A DNA stretch of 64,000 nt from Blautia hominis. GTDB taxonomy: Bacteria > Bacillota > Clostridia > Lachnospirales > Lachnospiraceae. Made by a program: the position numbers and the translations under genes. The stretch covers positions 302,326 through 366,325 of the forward strand of contig NQOF01000007.1 in NCBI GenBank assembly GCA_002270465.1, given 5' to 3'. The notes under the pieces are model-generated. The model was not told where the DNA came from. It saw only the letters and a list, made by a program, of their open reading frames with translations, and did not search any database. This document shows positions 27,697-36,327 of this stretch, one piece after another; the first letter of the stretch is position 1, and each line of letters begins with the position of its first letter.

Positions 27697-28350
27697 TTAT
27701 TTATGTTCATTATAAATTTCTGTCAGTTCCTGCAGTCTGTTGATAGTTTTCTCGTCCACAATGTCAAGACCAAGGGCCTCCAAAACCTCCTTAAAACAGA
27801 GGCATTTCCTGAGCGTCTCCTCAGGGGTGGAATCCATAGTCATTGGATTGATCCATACATTCCCAAGCAGAAGCAATACTTCCCCTAACTCTGCCGGATA
27901 TTTTGTATGGATGCTGCCGTCCTTTATCCCCTCTTCCATGATCGGGGTTAGATATTGGGGAGCCGTGATATCAAGGGTTTCCCGCATTACCATGGACAAT
28001 AGCTGCGGATTATCTCCAAGTCGGGGGGCGGAACGAAACATATCTTTCTGCTCCGGACGGTTGAGGGATTCAAAAAACAATTTTTTCAGCTTTTCTTTTC
28101 CTGTAAGCGTCTTATCGTCTCTTATCCGGCGCAGCAAAATTTCCGACCCTTCCGTCATGCGGTCTGTCACAGCAGAGAGGATTTCCTCTTTTGACTTAAA
28201 ATGGTGATAAATAGCGCCTTTACTGAGTCCCCCCAGATGATCAACGATATCTTGGATAGAAGTCCGCTCATACCCCTTTTCCACAAAAAGTCTGCCTGCC
28301 GTTTCCAGGATCAGATTCACTGTCTCCTCCGGATATTTATTCCGTGCCAT
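27697..28350 (-). CDS. TetR/AcrR-family transcriptional regulator
   Basis: A 217-residue regulator. The helix-turn-helix at about 25-50 reads TSIQDIVDHLGGLSKGAIYHH and is followed by FKSKEEIL, the family hallmark. The C-terminal ligand domain is of the YvdT/MtrR-like sort. RBS GGAGG. The gene lies directly upstream of the ABC/MFS/hydrolase operon; palindromic operators occur at both its own promoter and that of the exporter, so it very probably represses both and is released by an exported compound. Confidence 0.92.
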   Translation of the reverse strand: MARNKYPEETVNLILETAGRLFVEKGYERTSIQDIVDHLGGLSKGAIYHHFKSKEEILSAVTDRMTEGSEILLRRIRDDKTLTGKEKLKKLFFESLNRPEQKDMFRSAPRLGDNPQLLSMVMRETLDITAPQYLTPIMEEGIKDGSIHTKYPAELGEVLLLLGNVWINPMTMDSTPEETLRKCLCFKEVLEALGLDIVDEKTINRLQELTEIYNEHK

Positions 28351-28388
28351 ATTGTACCTCCATATTTCTTTGGATTATATTTAAGTTA

Positions 28389-28405
28389 ACATACCAACGG
28401 TATGT
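28389..28405 (-). promoter_or_regulatory. TetR operator at the tetR promoter
   Basis: A perfect 17-bp palindrome, ACATACC-AAC-GGTATGT, lies 39 bases upstream of the tetR start codon. The arm sequence and spacer are typical of TetR-family sites. Confidence 0.8.
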
Positions 28406-28453
28406 TTGTCAATAGCTTTTATTGTTGCTTTTTTCCACATGAGGAGTAAAATA

Positions 28454-28566
28454 GTAACCGTTCAGACAGGTCTGTGCATTTACTGCGCTGACCGTATGAA
28501 AAAGTAGTGCCAGCTTTATCCAGCCCATCGCGAAGCGATTTTTAATGGCTGAATGCGTAACGGTTC
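28454..28566. repeat. Intergenic repeat, form A (copy 3, inverted)
   Basis: Carries CAGGTCTGTGCATT-ACTGCGCTGACCGTA, the reverse complement of the block shared by 4061-4195 and 7515-7649, plus a GCGAAGCG hairpin and GTAACCG/CGGTT-type ends. It lies beside a form B copy. Confidence 0.65.
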
Positions 28567-28601
28567 AACTTGTCTGAACTGTTTCGTAAAATAGTGAAAG
28601 A

Positions 28602-28766
28602 GCGTTACTGTTCAGCCTTTCGGCTTCATAGCAACAAAAACATGCACAGTTCTGCCCTTCAGGGTACAGACTGCAAAAACAGCAGTCCGGCGCGTGGCTG
28701 CCTCGGGATTGCCCTGCAATTGCAAGGCAACACATGGCCGGACAGTGAAAGACTGGACAGTTACGA
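28602..28766. repeat. Intergenic repeat, form B (copy 2)
   Basis: Begins GCGTTACTGTTCAG and ends ACAGTTACG, and includes GTGGCTGCCTCGGGATT as in 2073-2218, then a nested hairpin (CCTGCAATTGCAAGG). It sits just upstream of the MATE gene, so the MATE promoter probably lies within or at the edge of this repeat. Confidence 0.7.
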
Positions 28767-28821
28767 AAGAACCGTCCCTTCGGCCTGATCTTCTTACAAA
28801 TGAAAATGGAGTGATACTATC

Positions 28822-30174
28822 ATGGATACAACAGAATCTAAAACCCTGATGACCTCAGGTCCCATATGGAAAAAAATCATAATGTTTGCACTCCCGCTGT
28901 TTCTGGGAAATCTTTTTCAGCAGCTCTATAACACTGCGGATTCCCTGATCGTAGGGAATTTCCTGGACAGCAATGCCCTGGCCGCTGTCAGTTCCTCAGG
29001 GAACCTGATTTTTCTTATGGTTGGCTTTTTCAACGGCATTGCCATGGGTGCAGGCGTGGTGATCGCCAGATATTACGGCGCCGGAAATAGAGACAGCCTT
29101 CAAAAGGCAATACACACTACCATAGCCCTTGGACTTGCCGCAAGTGCTGTTCTTACCCTGGCGGGTGTCATTCTCGCGCCCCAGATACTTGTCTGGATGG
29201 GAACACCAAAGGATGTGCTGCCCCAGTCTATTACCTATTTCCGTATTTACTTTGCAGGCTCCCTGGGGTTTGTTATGTATAATGTGTTTGTGGGTATTCT
29301 GCAGTCCGTAGGTGACAGCAGGCACCCGTTAGTTTACCTGATCATTTCCTCTGTGGTTAATGTTGTACTGGATCTGTTTTTTATTATTGTACTGCACCTG
29401 GGGGTAGGCTCCGCCGCTCTGGCCACCATTATCTCCCAGTTTCTCAGCGCGGTGCTCTGCCTTGGGAAGCTTAAGCGCTGTCCACTTGAATATCGGGTTT
29501 ACATAAATAAAATAAGGTTTGACAAAGCCATGCTGGGCCGGATCATACATAACGGGCTTCCCGCAGGTTTCCAAAATTCAATCATAGCCTTTGCCAATGT
29601 GATCGTACAGACTAATATCAATGCCTTCGGAAAAATGGCGGTGGCCGGATGCGGTGCTTACTCTAAGATCGAGGGGTTCGTCTTCCTGCCAATCAACTGC
29701 TTTACCCTTGCCCTGACCACCTTTGTCAGCCAGAATCTGGGGGCCAGGGAATACGACAGGGCAAAAAAAGGTGCTAAATTCGGGCTTGTATGTTCTATGC
29801 TGATCGCGGAGATCATCGGCGTGCTCATCTATACTTTTGCGCCGGTTCTCATTGCTGCCTTTAATAACGAAGCACATGTGATCCGGTTTGGAACCGCCCA
29901 GGCCAGGACTGTCACACTGTTTTATTTTCTTCTGGCACTCTCCCACTGTATCGCCGCCATTCTGCGTGGTTCCGGAAAGGCCTCTGTCCCCATGCTGGTC
30001 ATGCTGGTGTTCTGGTGCATTGTGCGGGTCTCCTATATATCTGTCATCGTGAGATTCATACCGGTTATCCAGGTTATCTTCTGGGCTTATCCGCTGACGT
30101 GGTTTTTAAGCTCTGTGGTGTTTGTATTATATTATAAAAAGGCGGACTGGGTGCATGGGTTTGAGCGTGTATGA
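28822..30174 (+). CDS. MATE-family efflux transporter
   Basis: A 450-residue protein with twelve predicted transmembrane helices in two similar halves. The stretch IIMFALPLFLGNLFQQLYNTAD at about 15-36 is the hallmark of the NorM/DinF-like MATE branch in Firmicutes. MATE pumps expel cationic drugs and metabolites in exchange for Na+ or H+. It is the only plus-strand gene in the first 46 kb. RBS GGAGTG precedes the ATG. Confidence 0.92.
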   Translation: MDTTESKTLMTSGPIWKKIIMFALPLFLGNLFQQLYNTADSLIVGNFLDSNALAAVSSSGNLIFLMVGFFNGIAMGAGVVIARYYGAGNRDSLQKAIHTTIALGLAASAVLTLAGVILAPQILVWMGTPKDVLPQSITYFRIYFAGSLGFVMYNVFVGILQSVGDSRHPLVYLIISSVVNVVLDLFFIIVLHLGVGSAALATIISQFLSAVLCLGKLKRCPLEYRVYINKIRFDKAMLGRIIHNGLPAGFQNSIIAFANVIVQTNINAFGKMAVAGCGAYSKIEGFVFLPINCFTLALTTFVSQNLGAREYDRAKKGAKFGLVCSMLIAEIIGVLIYTFAPVLIAAFNNEAHVIRFGTAQARTVTLFYFLLALSHCIAAILRGSGKASVPMLVMLVFWCIVRVSYISVIVRFIPVIQVIFWAYPLTWFLSSVVFVLYYKKADWVHGFERV

Positions 30175-30216
30175 TGCTTTCCCGCGAATCACCCGGATAA
30201 CTGCAGGGACACAACT

Positions 30217-30329
30217 GCAGGGACACTTTAAAATTCAGCCGCATATCGTTCCAGCAGGGACACTTTAAAAAATTAGCCGCATATCGTTCCAGCAGGGACA
30301 CTTTAAAAAATCAGCCGCATATCGTTCCA
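30217..30329. repeat. Three tandem copies of the 3' end of the GNAT gene
   Basis: Units of 37, 38 and 38 bp, each with GCAGGGACACTTTAAAA and GCCGCATATCGTTCCA, lie head to tail. The innermost unit contains the real last codons and stop of the acetyltransferase gene; the others repeat that coding tail and stop downstream of it. A fourth partial unit starts near 30203. Confidence 0.9.
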
Positions 30330-30806
30330 GACTGCATTTCCGTGGCAGGAATCCGCTCTGCCGTGGCAGACAAATCCAAATTTTTCATAGTAATGGATCA
30401 TGTGATCCTTGCAGGTCAAAATGACTCCTTTTTTCCCCTCTTGTTTTGCGGACTGTATCAATGCATTCATGAGTTTTTCAGCAATGCCTTGTCTTCTGTA
30501 CCGGGGCAGAACGTTGAGGCCGAATACCGTCTGATAGCTGCCATTTGGATTATGTAAACCAATATTGTGATACATCTCGTCAGGCAGATATGGTTCATCT
30601 GTCACGCCTCCGTTGACAAATCCCACTGCTTTTCCCTCTGTTTCCGCAACAAAAAACTTATCAGGAAATGCAGCCAGACGCTCTTTTATGGCTTCCACGC
30701 TGGCTGCTTCCGCTGCCGGGAAACAGGCCGCTTCAATGGAAGCCAGGGTCTCACCTTCCCCCGGCTGGGCATTTCTTATGGATATATTTGATTTAGATTC
30801 CTGCAT
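30303..30806 (-). CDS. GNAT-family N-acetyltransferase
   Basis: A 167-residue acetyltransferase. The acetyl-CoA loop is VLPRYRRQGIAEKLMNALI (RxxGxA pattern) near 105-120, and HYYEKFGFVCHG is the C-terminal beta-bulge motif. The layout resembles the arylalkylamine/spermine-type GNATs. The ATG at 30806 is preferred to a TTG seven codons upstream because GAAAGGG precedes it; it sits 17 bp after the phosphoesterase gene. The substrate is unknown. Confidence 0.88.
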   Translation of the reverse strand: MQESKSNISIRNAQPGEGETLASIEAACFPAAEAASVEAIKERLAAFPDKFFVAETEGKAVGFVNGGVTDEPYLPDEMYHNIGLHNPNGSYQTVFGLNVLPRYRRQGIAEKLMNALIQSAKQEGKKGVILTCKDHMIHYYEKFGFVCHGRADSCHGNAVWNDMRLIF

Positions 30807-30823
30807 TTTATATTTTCCCTTTC

Positions 30824-32299
30824 TCAATCTGTTGTTTCTGTTCTTTTTTCATAAACAGGCCGCAGAGCATTATGTTCTCTAAAATATTCTTCAATAGCAG
30901 TTCGGATATTTCCCGTCACAGTCTTGGCCTGTTTCCGCCCCTCCACGGCCTCCCGGTCAAGCCCCAGGAAACTGTCTATATTATTGTAGTGGAACAGTTC
31001 CAGGCCCACGGCAAATACGGCATCATCCTGTATTTCTTTTCCGTTAAACCGTGCTTCTGTCAATACCCGGCTGCCGGTGGAATATACAATATGCATGCCT
31101 TTGCTGAACTGATAATATTCGGAATCGTTGTCCTTAGCACTGAAGCTTTTCTTCATGGCATGGAGGATTCCTCTCTTCAGTTCTTTTCCTGTCAATTCGA
31201 TACGGACCAGTGTCTCATCATAGGGATACATATTCAGTAGATCCCCCACCGTGATAATGGGTCCTATCTCCTCCGCCCTGAGGCTTCCGGAACCAAGCAT
31301 GACGATATCCAGTCCAAACTGCTTTTTCAGCGCGTCGCAGAACAGATTCCCTGCGCTGGTGGACTGATAGCGGCTGGGATGAGTGGCTTTTCTCACCATG
31401 CTGGTGAGGATCGCTCCGTATTTTTCATCCGTCACTTTTTTAAAGTCATAGATCAGGTGTTCCAGTTCCTCATTTCTTTCACAGTGCGCGTCATCAACAG
31501 GAACCGTTTCCCATGTGTAGCTCTCAACGGAATTGGTATCCGTGTTTACCTCTATCTCAAAACGTCCGATCTGGTCAGTCCCGATCCCGGCCTGTACAAT
31601 GAGGATGTTATTCACCTCTGCGGGCGCGTCCAGATATGTGTGGCTGTGACCGCCGATGATGACATCCACACCCCATCTGGGGTCAAGCTGTTCGGCAAGC
31701 TTTAAGTCTTCCGCAAATCCAATGTGTGTGAGAAGTATGGTAAAATCAATATCCACATTTTTATAACTGTTGCAGATAATACCCACTTCCCTGGCTGCAT
31801 CGGTCAAATCCACAAAGGTTCCAAGGAGCATGTCTGATTTTGCCTTGCTCATAATGTCTTCCGTCAAAAGGCCCATAACAAGGATCTTCATACCATCCAC
31901 TTGAAGGATTTTGTGGGACTGGAACAAACGCATACCTGTTGGCCTGATGTAGATATTTGCATTTACGATGGGGAATTTGCAGCAGCGCTCCAAAAAGAGC
32001 AGATGCGCAATGCCGTAATCCAGTTCGTGATTTCCCAGGGAGACAATATCAGGTCCCAGGACATTCATGATCTCTATTGTGGAGATTCCCTTGAATTCAG
32101 TATCTATGAGAGAACCTCTGAACATGTCTCCTGCGATCATGTATAAGGTATTGGGATTGTCTCTTCTCACTTGGTTGACATAACCTGATAAAAGAGAGAC
32201 ACCTCCCACCAGCTCATTATCAATCTCCTCTGCAAGGAAATCACCGTGCATGTCATTGGAATGCAGAAGTGTCAGATGTTTTATATTCTTTTGTGTCAT
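30824..32299 (-). CDS. 5'-nucleotidase-like metallophosphoesterase
   Basis: A 491-residue two-domain enzyme. The N-terminal calcineurin-like domain has the metal motifs SNDMHGDF (about 15), AGDMFRGS, LGNHELDYG and GGHSHTYLD. The C-terminal 5'-nucleotidase domain (about 300-480) contains the substrate loop with AGNLFCDALKKQFG and the aromatic FSKGMHIVYS. Family enzymes hydrolyse nucleotides or UDP-sugars and are normally secreted. This one has no signal peptide, so would be cytoplasmic, which is unusual. It follows the EndoQ-UvrD gene by 27 bp. Confidence 0.88.
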   Translation of the reverse strand: MTQKNIKHLTLLHSNDMHGDFLAEEIDNELVGGVSLLSGYVNQVRRDNPNTLYMIAGDMFRGSLIDTEFKGISTIEIMNVLGPDIVSLGNHELDYGIAHLLFLERCCKFPIVNANIYIRPTGMRLFQSHKILQVDGMKILVMGLLTEDIMSKAKSDMLLGTFVDLTDAAREVGIICNSYKNVDIDFTILLTHIGFAEDLKLAEQLDPRWGVDVIIGGHSHTYLDAPAEVNNILIVQAGIGTDQIGRFEIEVNTDTNSVESYTWETVPVDDAHCERNEELEHLIYDFKKVTDEKYGAILTSMVRKATHPSRYQSTSAGNLFCDALKKQFGLDIVMLGSGSLRAEEIGPIITVGDLLNMYPYDETLVRIELTGKELKRGILHAMKKSFSAKDNDSEYYQFSKGMHIVYSTGSRVLTEARFNGKEIQDDAVFAVGLELFHYNNIDSFLGLDREAVEGRKQAKTVTGNIRTAIEEYFREHNALRPVYEKRTETTD

Positions 32300-32326
32300 T
32301 CTTTATTTCCTCTCAGTCTGCTTCAT

Positions 32327-35300
32327 TTACAGGAAGTCGAAAAGGTTTAACTGTTCTCCCCCGTCATTTTGCTTTCTCTTATCAGCACTTTCTCTCAGCA
32401 GAGATTCCTTTGGCAGATCCTCCAGAAAGACAGAGGCTTCCCGGGAGGTGGTAAGTATCAATTCCTCTTTGGCTCTGGTCATTCCCACGTAAAAGAGCCG
32501 GCGCTCTTCCTCCATGTCAGTGATGAATTCCTCCCGGATACCTGCGCTGTCTTCTTTCTTTAGATGAGAGTCCCTCTCAAAAGGAATCACGCCTTTTCTG
32601 ACACCATAGATGATCGTCACCGGAAATTCCAAACCTTTGGAACCGTGGAGTGTCATGAGCGTGACACAGTCGGCTGTATATTGCCTGCCGCCGCAGCGTT
32701 TCAGATCACTTTCCACACCCAGGCTGACGGCATCCATAAATTCCTGCATGGATTTATAGAAAACGGTCATTCCAAGAAACTTATTTACAGCTATATCATC
32801 TGTAAGATTCATGTCTTCTATCCATTGTTCCAGGACTTTCTGTGGTTTTCCCTTCTTCAGAAATGGGATATATTTTTCCTGCATGGTTTCAAAAATACTG
32901 CCACTTATCCGGCTTGGTTCCAAATCCCACAGTAATTTCAGGCAAAGATCCCTGTTCACTGTGTCACCCTGATCTGCCAGGCAGCGGAAAAAGCAGATGC
33001 ATCCCCGGACGGTCTTTTCTGCAAGAAAATCCTCGCGCCCGGCAATCACATATGGAATGCCTTCCCTTCGCAGACATTTTTCCAGAAGTTCTGCCTGGCG
33101 GTGTGTTCTGTACAATACTGCAATATCGGCAAAGCTTCTTGTCTTATGCTCCGCACGTGTTTCCTGTTTTTCCTGTGCATCCAGCATATCAATTCCCCCA
33201 ATCAGGCGGTTGATCTCTTTAGCGGTAAATATAGCCTCCCCCATCTCGCTCCCGGCAGTGACAAGGCGGACCTGCGTGTTGTCGTCCGGCCGGTTGGGGT
33301 GAAGGACTCTCTCCATGCCGGGATTTTTGGAAATAACCTTCACCGCGCCGGATATCACCTGAGGTGTGGACCGGTAATTTTCGGTCAAGCGGATGATATT
33401 AAGGTCTGAGAAGTCGTTTTTTAAATGTTCAAAACACTTATCGTCTGAGCCCCGGAAACCGTAAATGGACTGATCCGGATCACCAATGACAAAAAGCTCT
33501 CTGCCCCGCTTTGTCCACTCCATGATCAGTCGGTACTGGATTGGGCTGATATCCTGAAATTCGTCGACATGAAGATAGTTAAAGCTTTGTGCGGGGATGG
33601 TTGGATCCGTTTTTATGAGGTTCAGGGTTTCTGTAAGCAGATCGTCAAAGTCCAGGATATGCAGGGCTCTTAATGTCTGCCGGTATTCTATGTACGCGGC
33701 GTATTCGGGTTTTGTTATGCCAAGGACGGCAAACGGTGTAACATCCGGAAAGTCATTCTCTGTGACCACATCGCTGTTCGTCTTTATCAGGGATACTTTC
33801 TGGAGGAACTGCCTGGGCTTTAATCCCAGCTTCCTGCTTTTAACTATGTCTGCGGCCATATCCAGGGTTTCCGTCTCATCGGCAAGGGTAAACTGCATGC
33901 CTTGTTTTTTCAGCAGATCAAGGCAGATGGAGTGGAAGGTACCAACTTGGATCAGACGGGCTGATCTGCCTTTTCCCAACTGCTGTCCCAAGCGCTCCTG
34001 CATCTCGGCAGCGGCTTTATTCGTAAACGTTACTGCAGTTATCTCCGAGGGCTTTACCTTTCTGGTCTCCAGAAGATAGAGAATGCGGGATATAAGGGTC
34101 TTTGTCTTCCCGGTGCCGGGACCTGCTATGACTGCCACTGCCCGGTCTATGGACCGGACGGCCTTCTGCTGTTGGGGGTTCAGCGGCTGGGGTGCGGGTC
34201 CGTCTACGGGTTTGCTGATCGTTTGGCCCTTCCGGGATTTCAATGCGTTATCTGACCGGCCGTTTTCCTGCGCTTCGTTTGACAGGCCATTTTCCTGCAC
34301 TTCGTTTGACAGGCCATTTTCCTGCGCTTCGTCTGACTGACCATTTTCCTGCGCTTCGTCTGACAGGCCATTTTCCTGCGCTTCGTCTGACAGGCCGTTT
34401 TCCTGCACTTCGTCTGACAGGCCGTTTTCCTGCACTTCGTCTGACAGGCCATTTTCCTGAATAGTTCCTGTATTGCCTGATATTTCTTTCGTATCCCGGA
34501 TGTTTTCCATGCCGTCAAAAAGGCTCATCTGTCCATCCAGATTTTCTATTTCTGTCTGTTCAAATAATTTTATGGTGCCATACTCTCCGTCAAAACCGGG
34601 GATTCTCTCCACTTTCCCTTCCCGCAGCCTCCGAATCCCCTCAGTGATCAAATGCCCGGAAACGCTTCTGATCTCTTCCAGGGGAATTATGCGCAGAATC
34701 TCAAATTCAGGTCCCAGCTTCCGGAGCATTTCTTCATACTGCCTTACAACCTTTCTGCTTGCCGCCGAATAGCCCACAGATGCACCGATGACTTCCGGCA
34801 GCGGTACCAGACTTTCAAATGCCTTCCCATCGGCTCTTAGAAATCCTTCCGGGCGGTCAGCTAACTGCTCCACTCTGTGAGACACTCCGATCGTGAGTTT
34901 TCTTCCGCAGACGGGGCATTTGCCCTGGTATTTCTCAGCCTCCGGGGGGCTTAAACAGAGATGGCATTTTCTGTGCCCGTCAAAATGATATTTTCCTTCT
35001 TCCGGGAAAAACTCTATGGTTCCTGCCAGACCGACTCCCTCCTGAATGGCATTCCTTAATGCTTCATAGGTAAGTTCTATGTCAAACAGATTGGCCTCCC
35101 TGCCCAGCTTTGCAGGGGAATGGGCGTCGGAATTTGATATAAGCTGGTATTTATCAAGGGCAGATATCCTCCAGTTCATAGGGGGATCTGAGGAAAGTCC
35201 TGTCTCCATGGCACGGATGTATGGTGATAAGTCATCAAAGCATTCCTCCACTGAATCGAAACCGGAAAACGCCCCAAATAAAGAAAAATGAGGTGTCCAG

Positions 35301-35782
35301 ATATGGGCCGGCACATAGACGGCACGTGGACACAGCTCCAGCAGGATTTCTAGCAGGTCCCTGCAGTCTAATCCCAATATTGGACGTCCGTCGGAATGGA
35401 TGTTGCCGATGCTCTCCAGTTTCCCGGAGATGATCTCCGCATCCTCCAGTCCCGGCAGAAGAATCAGACTGTGTACTTTACGGACTTTATCCTTTTTCTT
35501 ATAAATAGAACTGATCTCGCCTGTAACGACAAAACGCGGCTGCATGGCTGCGGCCGCTGTAGAATCCTGTATTCTATATCCTTCCTTCAGCACATACAGC
35601 CCATCCTCCGCCGGTTCCAGCTTCTCCCGCAGTTCCTCCCTCCAGGCAGGATGTGTGAAGTCACCTGTGCCGACTATCTGGATCCCCTTCCTGCGCGCCC
35701 AGAGATCCAGATATTCCGGCGTGCAGTCCCTGCTGGTGGCCCGGGAATATCGGGAATGAATGTGTAAATCTGCGATGTACAT
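32327..35782 (-). CDS. Endonuclease Q-UvrD/PcrA helicase fusion protein
   Basis: An 1151-residue fusion. Residues 1-400 match endonuclease Q: a PHP metal site starting DLHIHSRYS, GTGDFTHP and SNSDAHSPAKLG, then a zinc module with Cys273, Cys276, Cys289 and Cys292. EndoQ nicks DNA 5' of deaminated bases such as uracil and hypoxanthine. Residues 442-513 are eight 9-residue QENGLSDEA-type repeats. Residues 530-1140 are a superfamily 1A helicase: Walker A GPGTGKTK (554-561), DEFQD, GDPDQSIYGFRG, TLHGSKGLEFP and YVGMTRAKEEL. A nick-and-unwind repair enzyme in one chain is the likely role. RBS AAGGTGA. Confidence 0.9.
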   Translation of the reverse strand: MYIADLHIHSRYSRATSRDCTPEYLDLWARRKGIQIVGTGDFTHPAWREELREKLEPAEDGLYVLKEGYRIQDSTAAAAMQPRFVVTGEISSIYKKKDKVRKVHSLILLPGLEDAEIISGKLESIGNIHSDGRPILGLDCRDLLEILLELCPRAVYVPAHIWTPHFSLFGAFSGFDSVEECFDDLSPYIRAMETGLSSDPPMNWRISALDKYQLISNSDAHSPAKLGREANLFDIELTYEALRNAIQEGVGLAGTIEFFPEEGKYHFDGHRKCHLCLSPPEAEKYQGKCPVCGRKLTIGVSHRVEQLADRPEGFLRADGKAFESLVPLPEVIGASVGYSAASRKVVRQYEEMLRKLGPEFEILRIIPLEEIRSVSGHLITEGIRRLREGKVERIPGFDGEYGTIKLFEQTEIENLDGQMSLFDGMENIRDTKEISGNTGTIQENGLSDEVQENGLSDEVQENGLSDEAQENGLSDEAQENGQSDEAQENGLSNEVQENGLSNEAQENGRSDNALKSRKGQTISKPVDGPAPQPLNPQQQKAVRSIDRAVAVIAGPGTGKTKTLISRILYLLETRKVKPSEITAVTFTNKAAAEMQERLGQQLGKGRSARLIQVGTFHSICLDLLKKQGMQFTLADETETLDMAADIVKSRKLGLKPRQFLQKVSLIKTNSDVVTENDFPDVTPFAVLGITKPEYAAYIEYRQTLRALHILDFDDLLTETLNLIKTDPTIPAQSFNYLHVDEFQDISPIQYRLIMEWTKRGRELFVIGDPDQSIYGFRGSDDKCFEHLKNDFSDLNIIRLTENYRSTPQVISGAVKVISKNPGMERVLHPNRPDDNTQVRLVTAGSEMGEAIFTAKEINRLIGGIDMLDAQEKQETRAEHKTRSFADIAVLYRTHRQAELLEKCLRREGIPYVIAGREDFLAEKTVRGCICFFRCLADQGDTVNRDLCLKLLWDLEPSRISGSIFETMQEKYIPFLKKGKPQKVLEQWIEDMNLTDDIAVNKFLGMTVFYKSMQEFMDAVSLGVESDLKRCGGRQYTADCVTLMTLHGSKGLEFPVTIIYGVRKGVIPFERDSHLKKEDSAGIREEFITDMEEERRLFYVGMTRAKEELILTTSREASVFLEDLPKESLLRESADKRKQNDGGEQLNLFDFL
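34244..34459 (-). repeat. In-frame 27-bp minisatellite (8 units) in the EndoQ-UvrD linker
   Basis: Eight contiguous 27-bp units encode QENG(L/Q/R)S(D/N)(E/N)(V/A). Units differ by one to three bases, mostly at the residues shown. Since 27 is a multiple of three, copy-number changes keep the frame and alter only linker length between the nuclease and helicase. Confidence 0.95.
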
Positions 35783-35916
35783 TTTTTATCACCTTATCCT
35801 TTTTGACGTTGAATGGTAATTACGATCATCATGTATCAGTTAGTATAACATTTTATACGTGAAATTTCCAACTTTCTTGAACGTCATTTTCCTTTAGATG
35901 TAGTTTTTTATAACAC

Positions 35917-35940
35917 AAATCCGGCATTGCTGCCGGATTT
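35917..35940. terminator. Terminator hairpin downstream of the MttB operon
   Basis: A perfect palindromic stem AAATCCGGCA / TGCCGGATTT with a four-base loop. On the minus strand it would end transcription from the methyltransferase operon. The surrounding 35783-36049 otherwise holds only the AT-rich promoter region of the EndoQ-UvrD gene. Confidence 0.75.
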
Positions 35941-36049
35941 ATCACTGCTATAAAGATTATGCACCAGAAATAAAAAATGTATATACGGGTTCCATCTGAT
36001 TCCCCCCAAAATCCGGTTTAATGACAGTCTGCTTTCAATATGCGTCTTA

Positions 36050-36262
36050 TCATTGCATATTTTCCTGATATTCTTTCATCACCCGCAGCCACACACGCAT
36101 CTCCCCTTCCCCCCTGTTATTCCACATACAGTACGGCACAGCCTTAACCCTACATTTCTCCAATCGTTCCGTCACGGGCTGATATAATTTCCCTTCCCAT
36201 CCTTTTTCACTTACACGCCAGGCATCCGCTAAAACAGCGGTAGACGCGTTTATGCCACTTTT
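36050..36262 (-). pseudogene. C-terminal remnant of a GH127 (DUF1680) beta-L-arabinofuranosidase-like gene
   Basis: On the minus strand an open frame of about 70 codons, with no start and no upstream part, ends at a TGA at 36050. It encodes LYQPVTERLEKCRVKAVPYC followed by WNNRGEGEMRVWLR, matching the conserved C-terminal tail of DUF1680 enzymes. The rest of the enzyme (about 550 residues) is missing; the methyltransferase gene begins immediately upstream. It is probably the leftover of a deletion that removed a glycosidase gene. Confidence 0.6.
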
Positions 36263-36327
36263 CTTATATATTCCATATTCATAAATTTAGCATACTGAAA
36301 ATTTAAATCCAATACAGCCTCGTATCA

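Noticed and set aside
30203-30329. 37-38 bp repeats as a CRISPR array
   Set aside because: No spacers between units, and the unit derives from the neighbouring gene's 3' end.
34244-34459. 27-bp repeats as a CRISPR array
   Set aside because: The units are directly contiguous with no spacers, and read through in frame inside a helicase gene.
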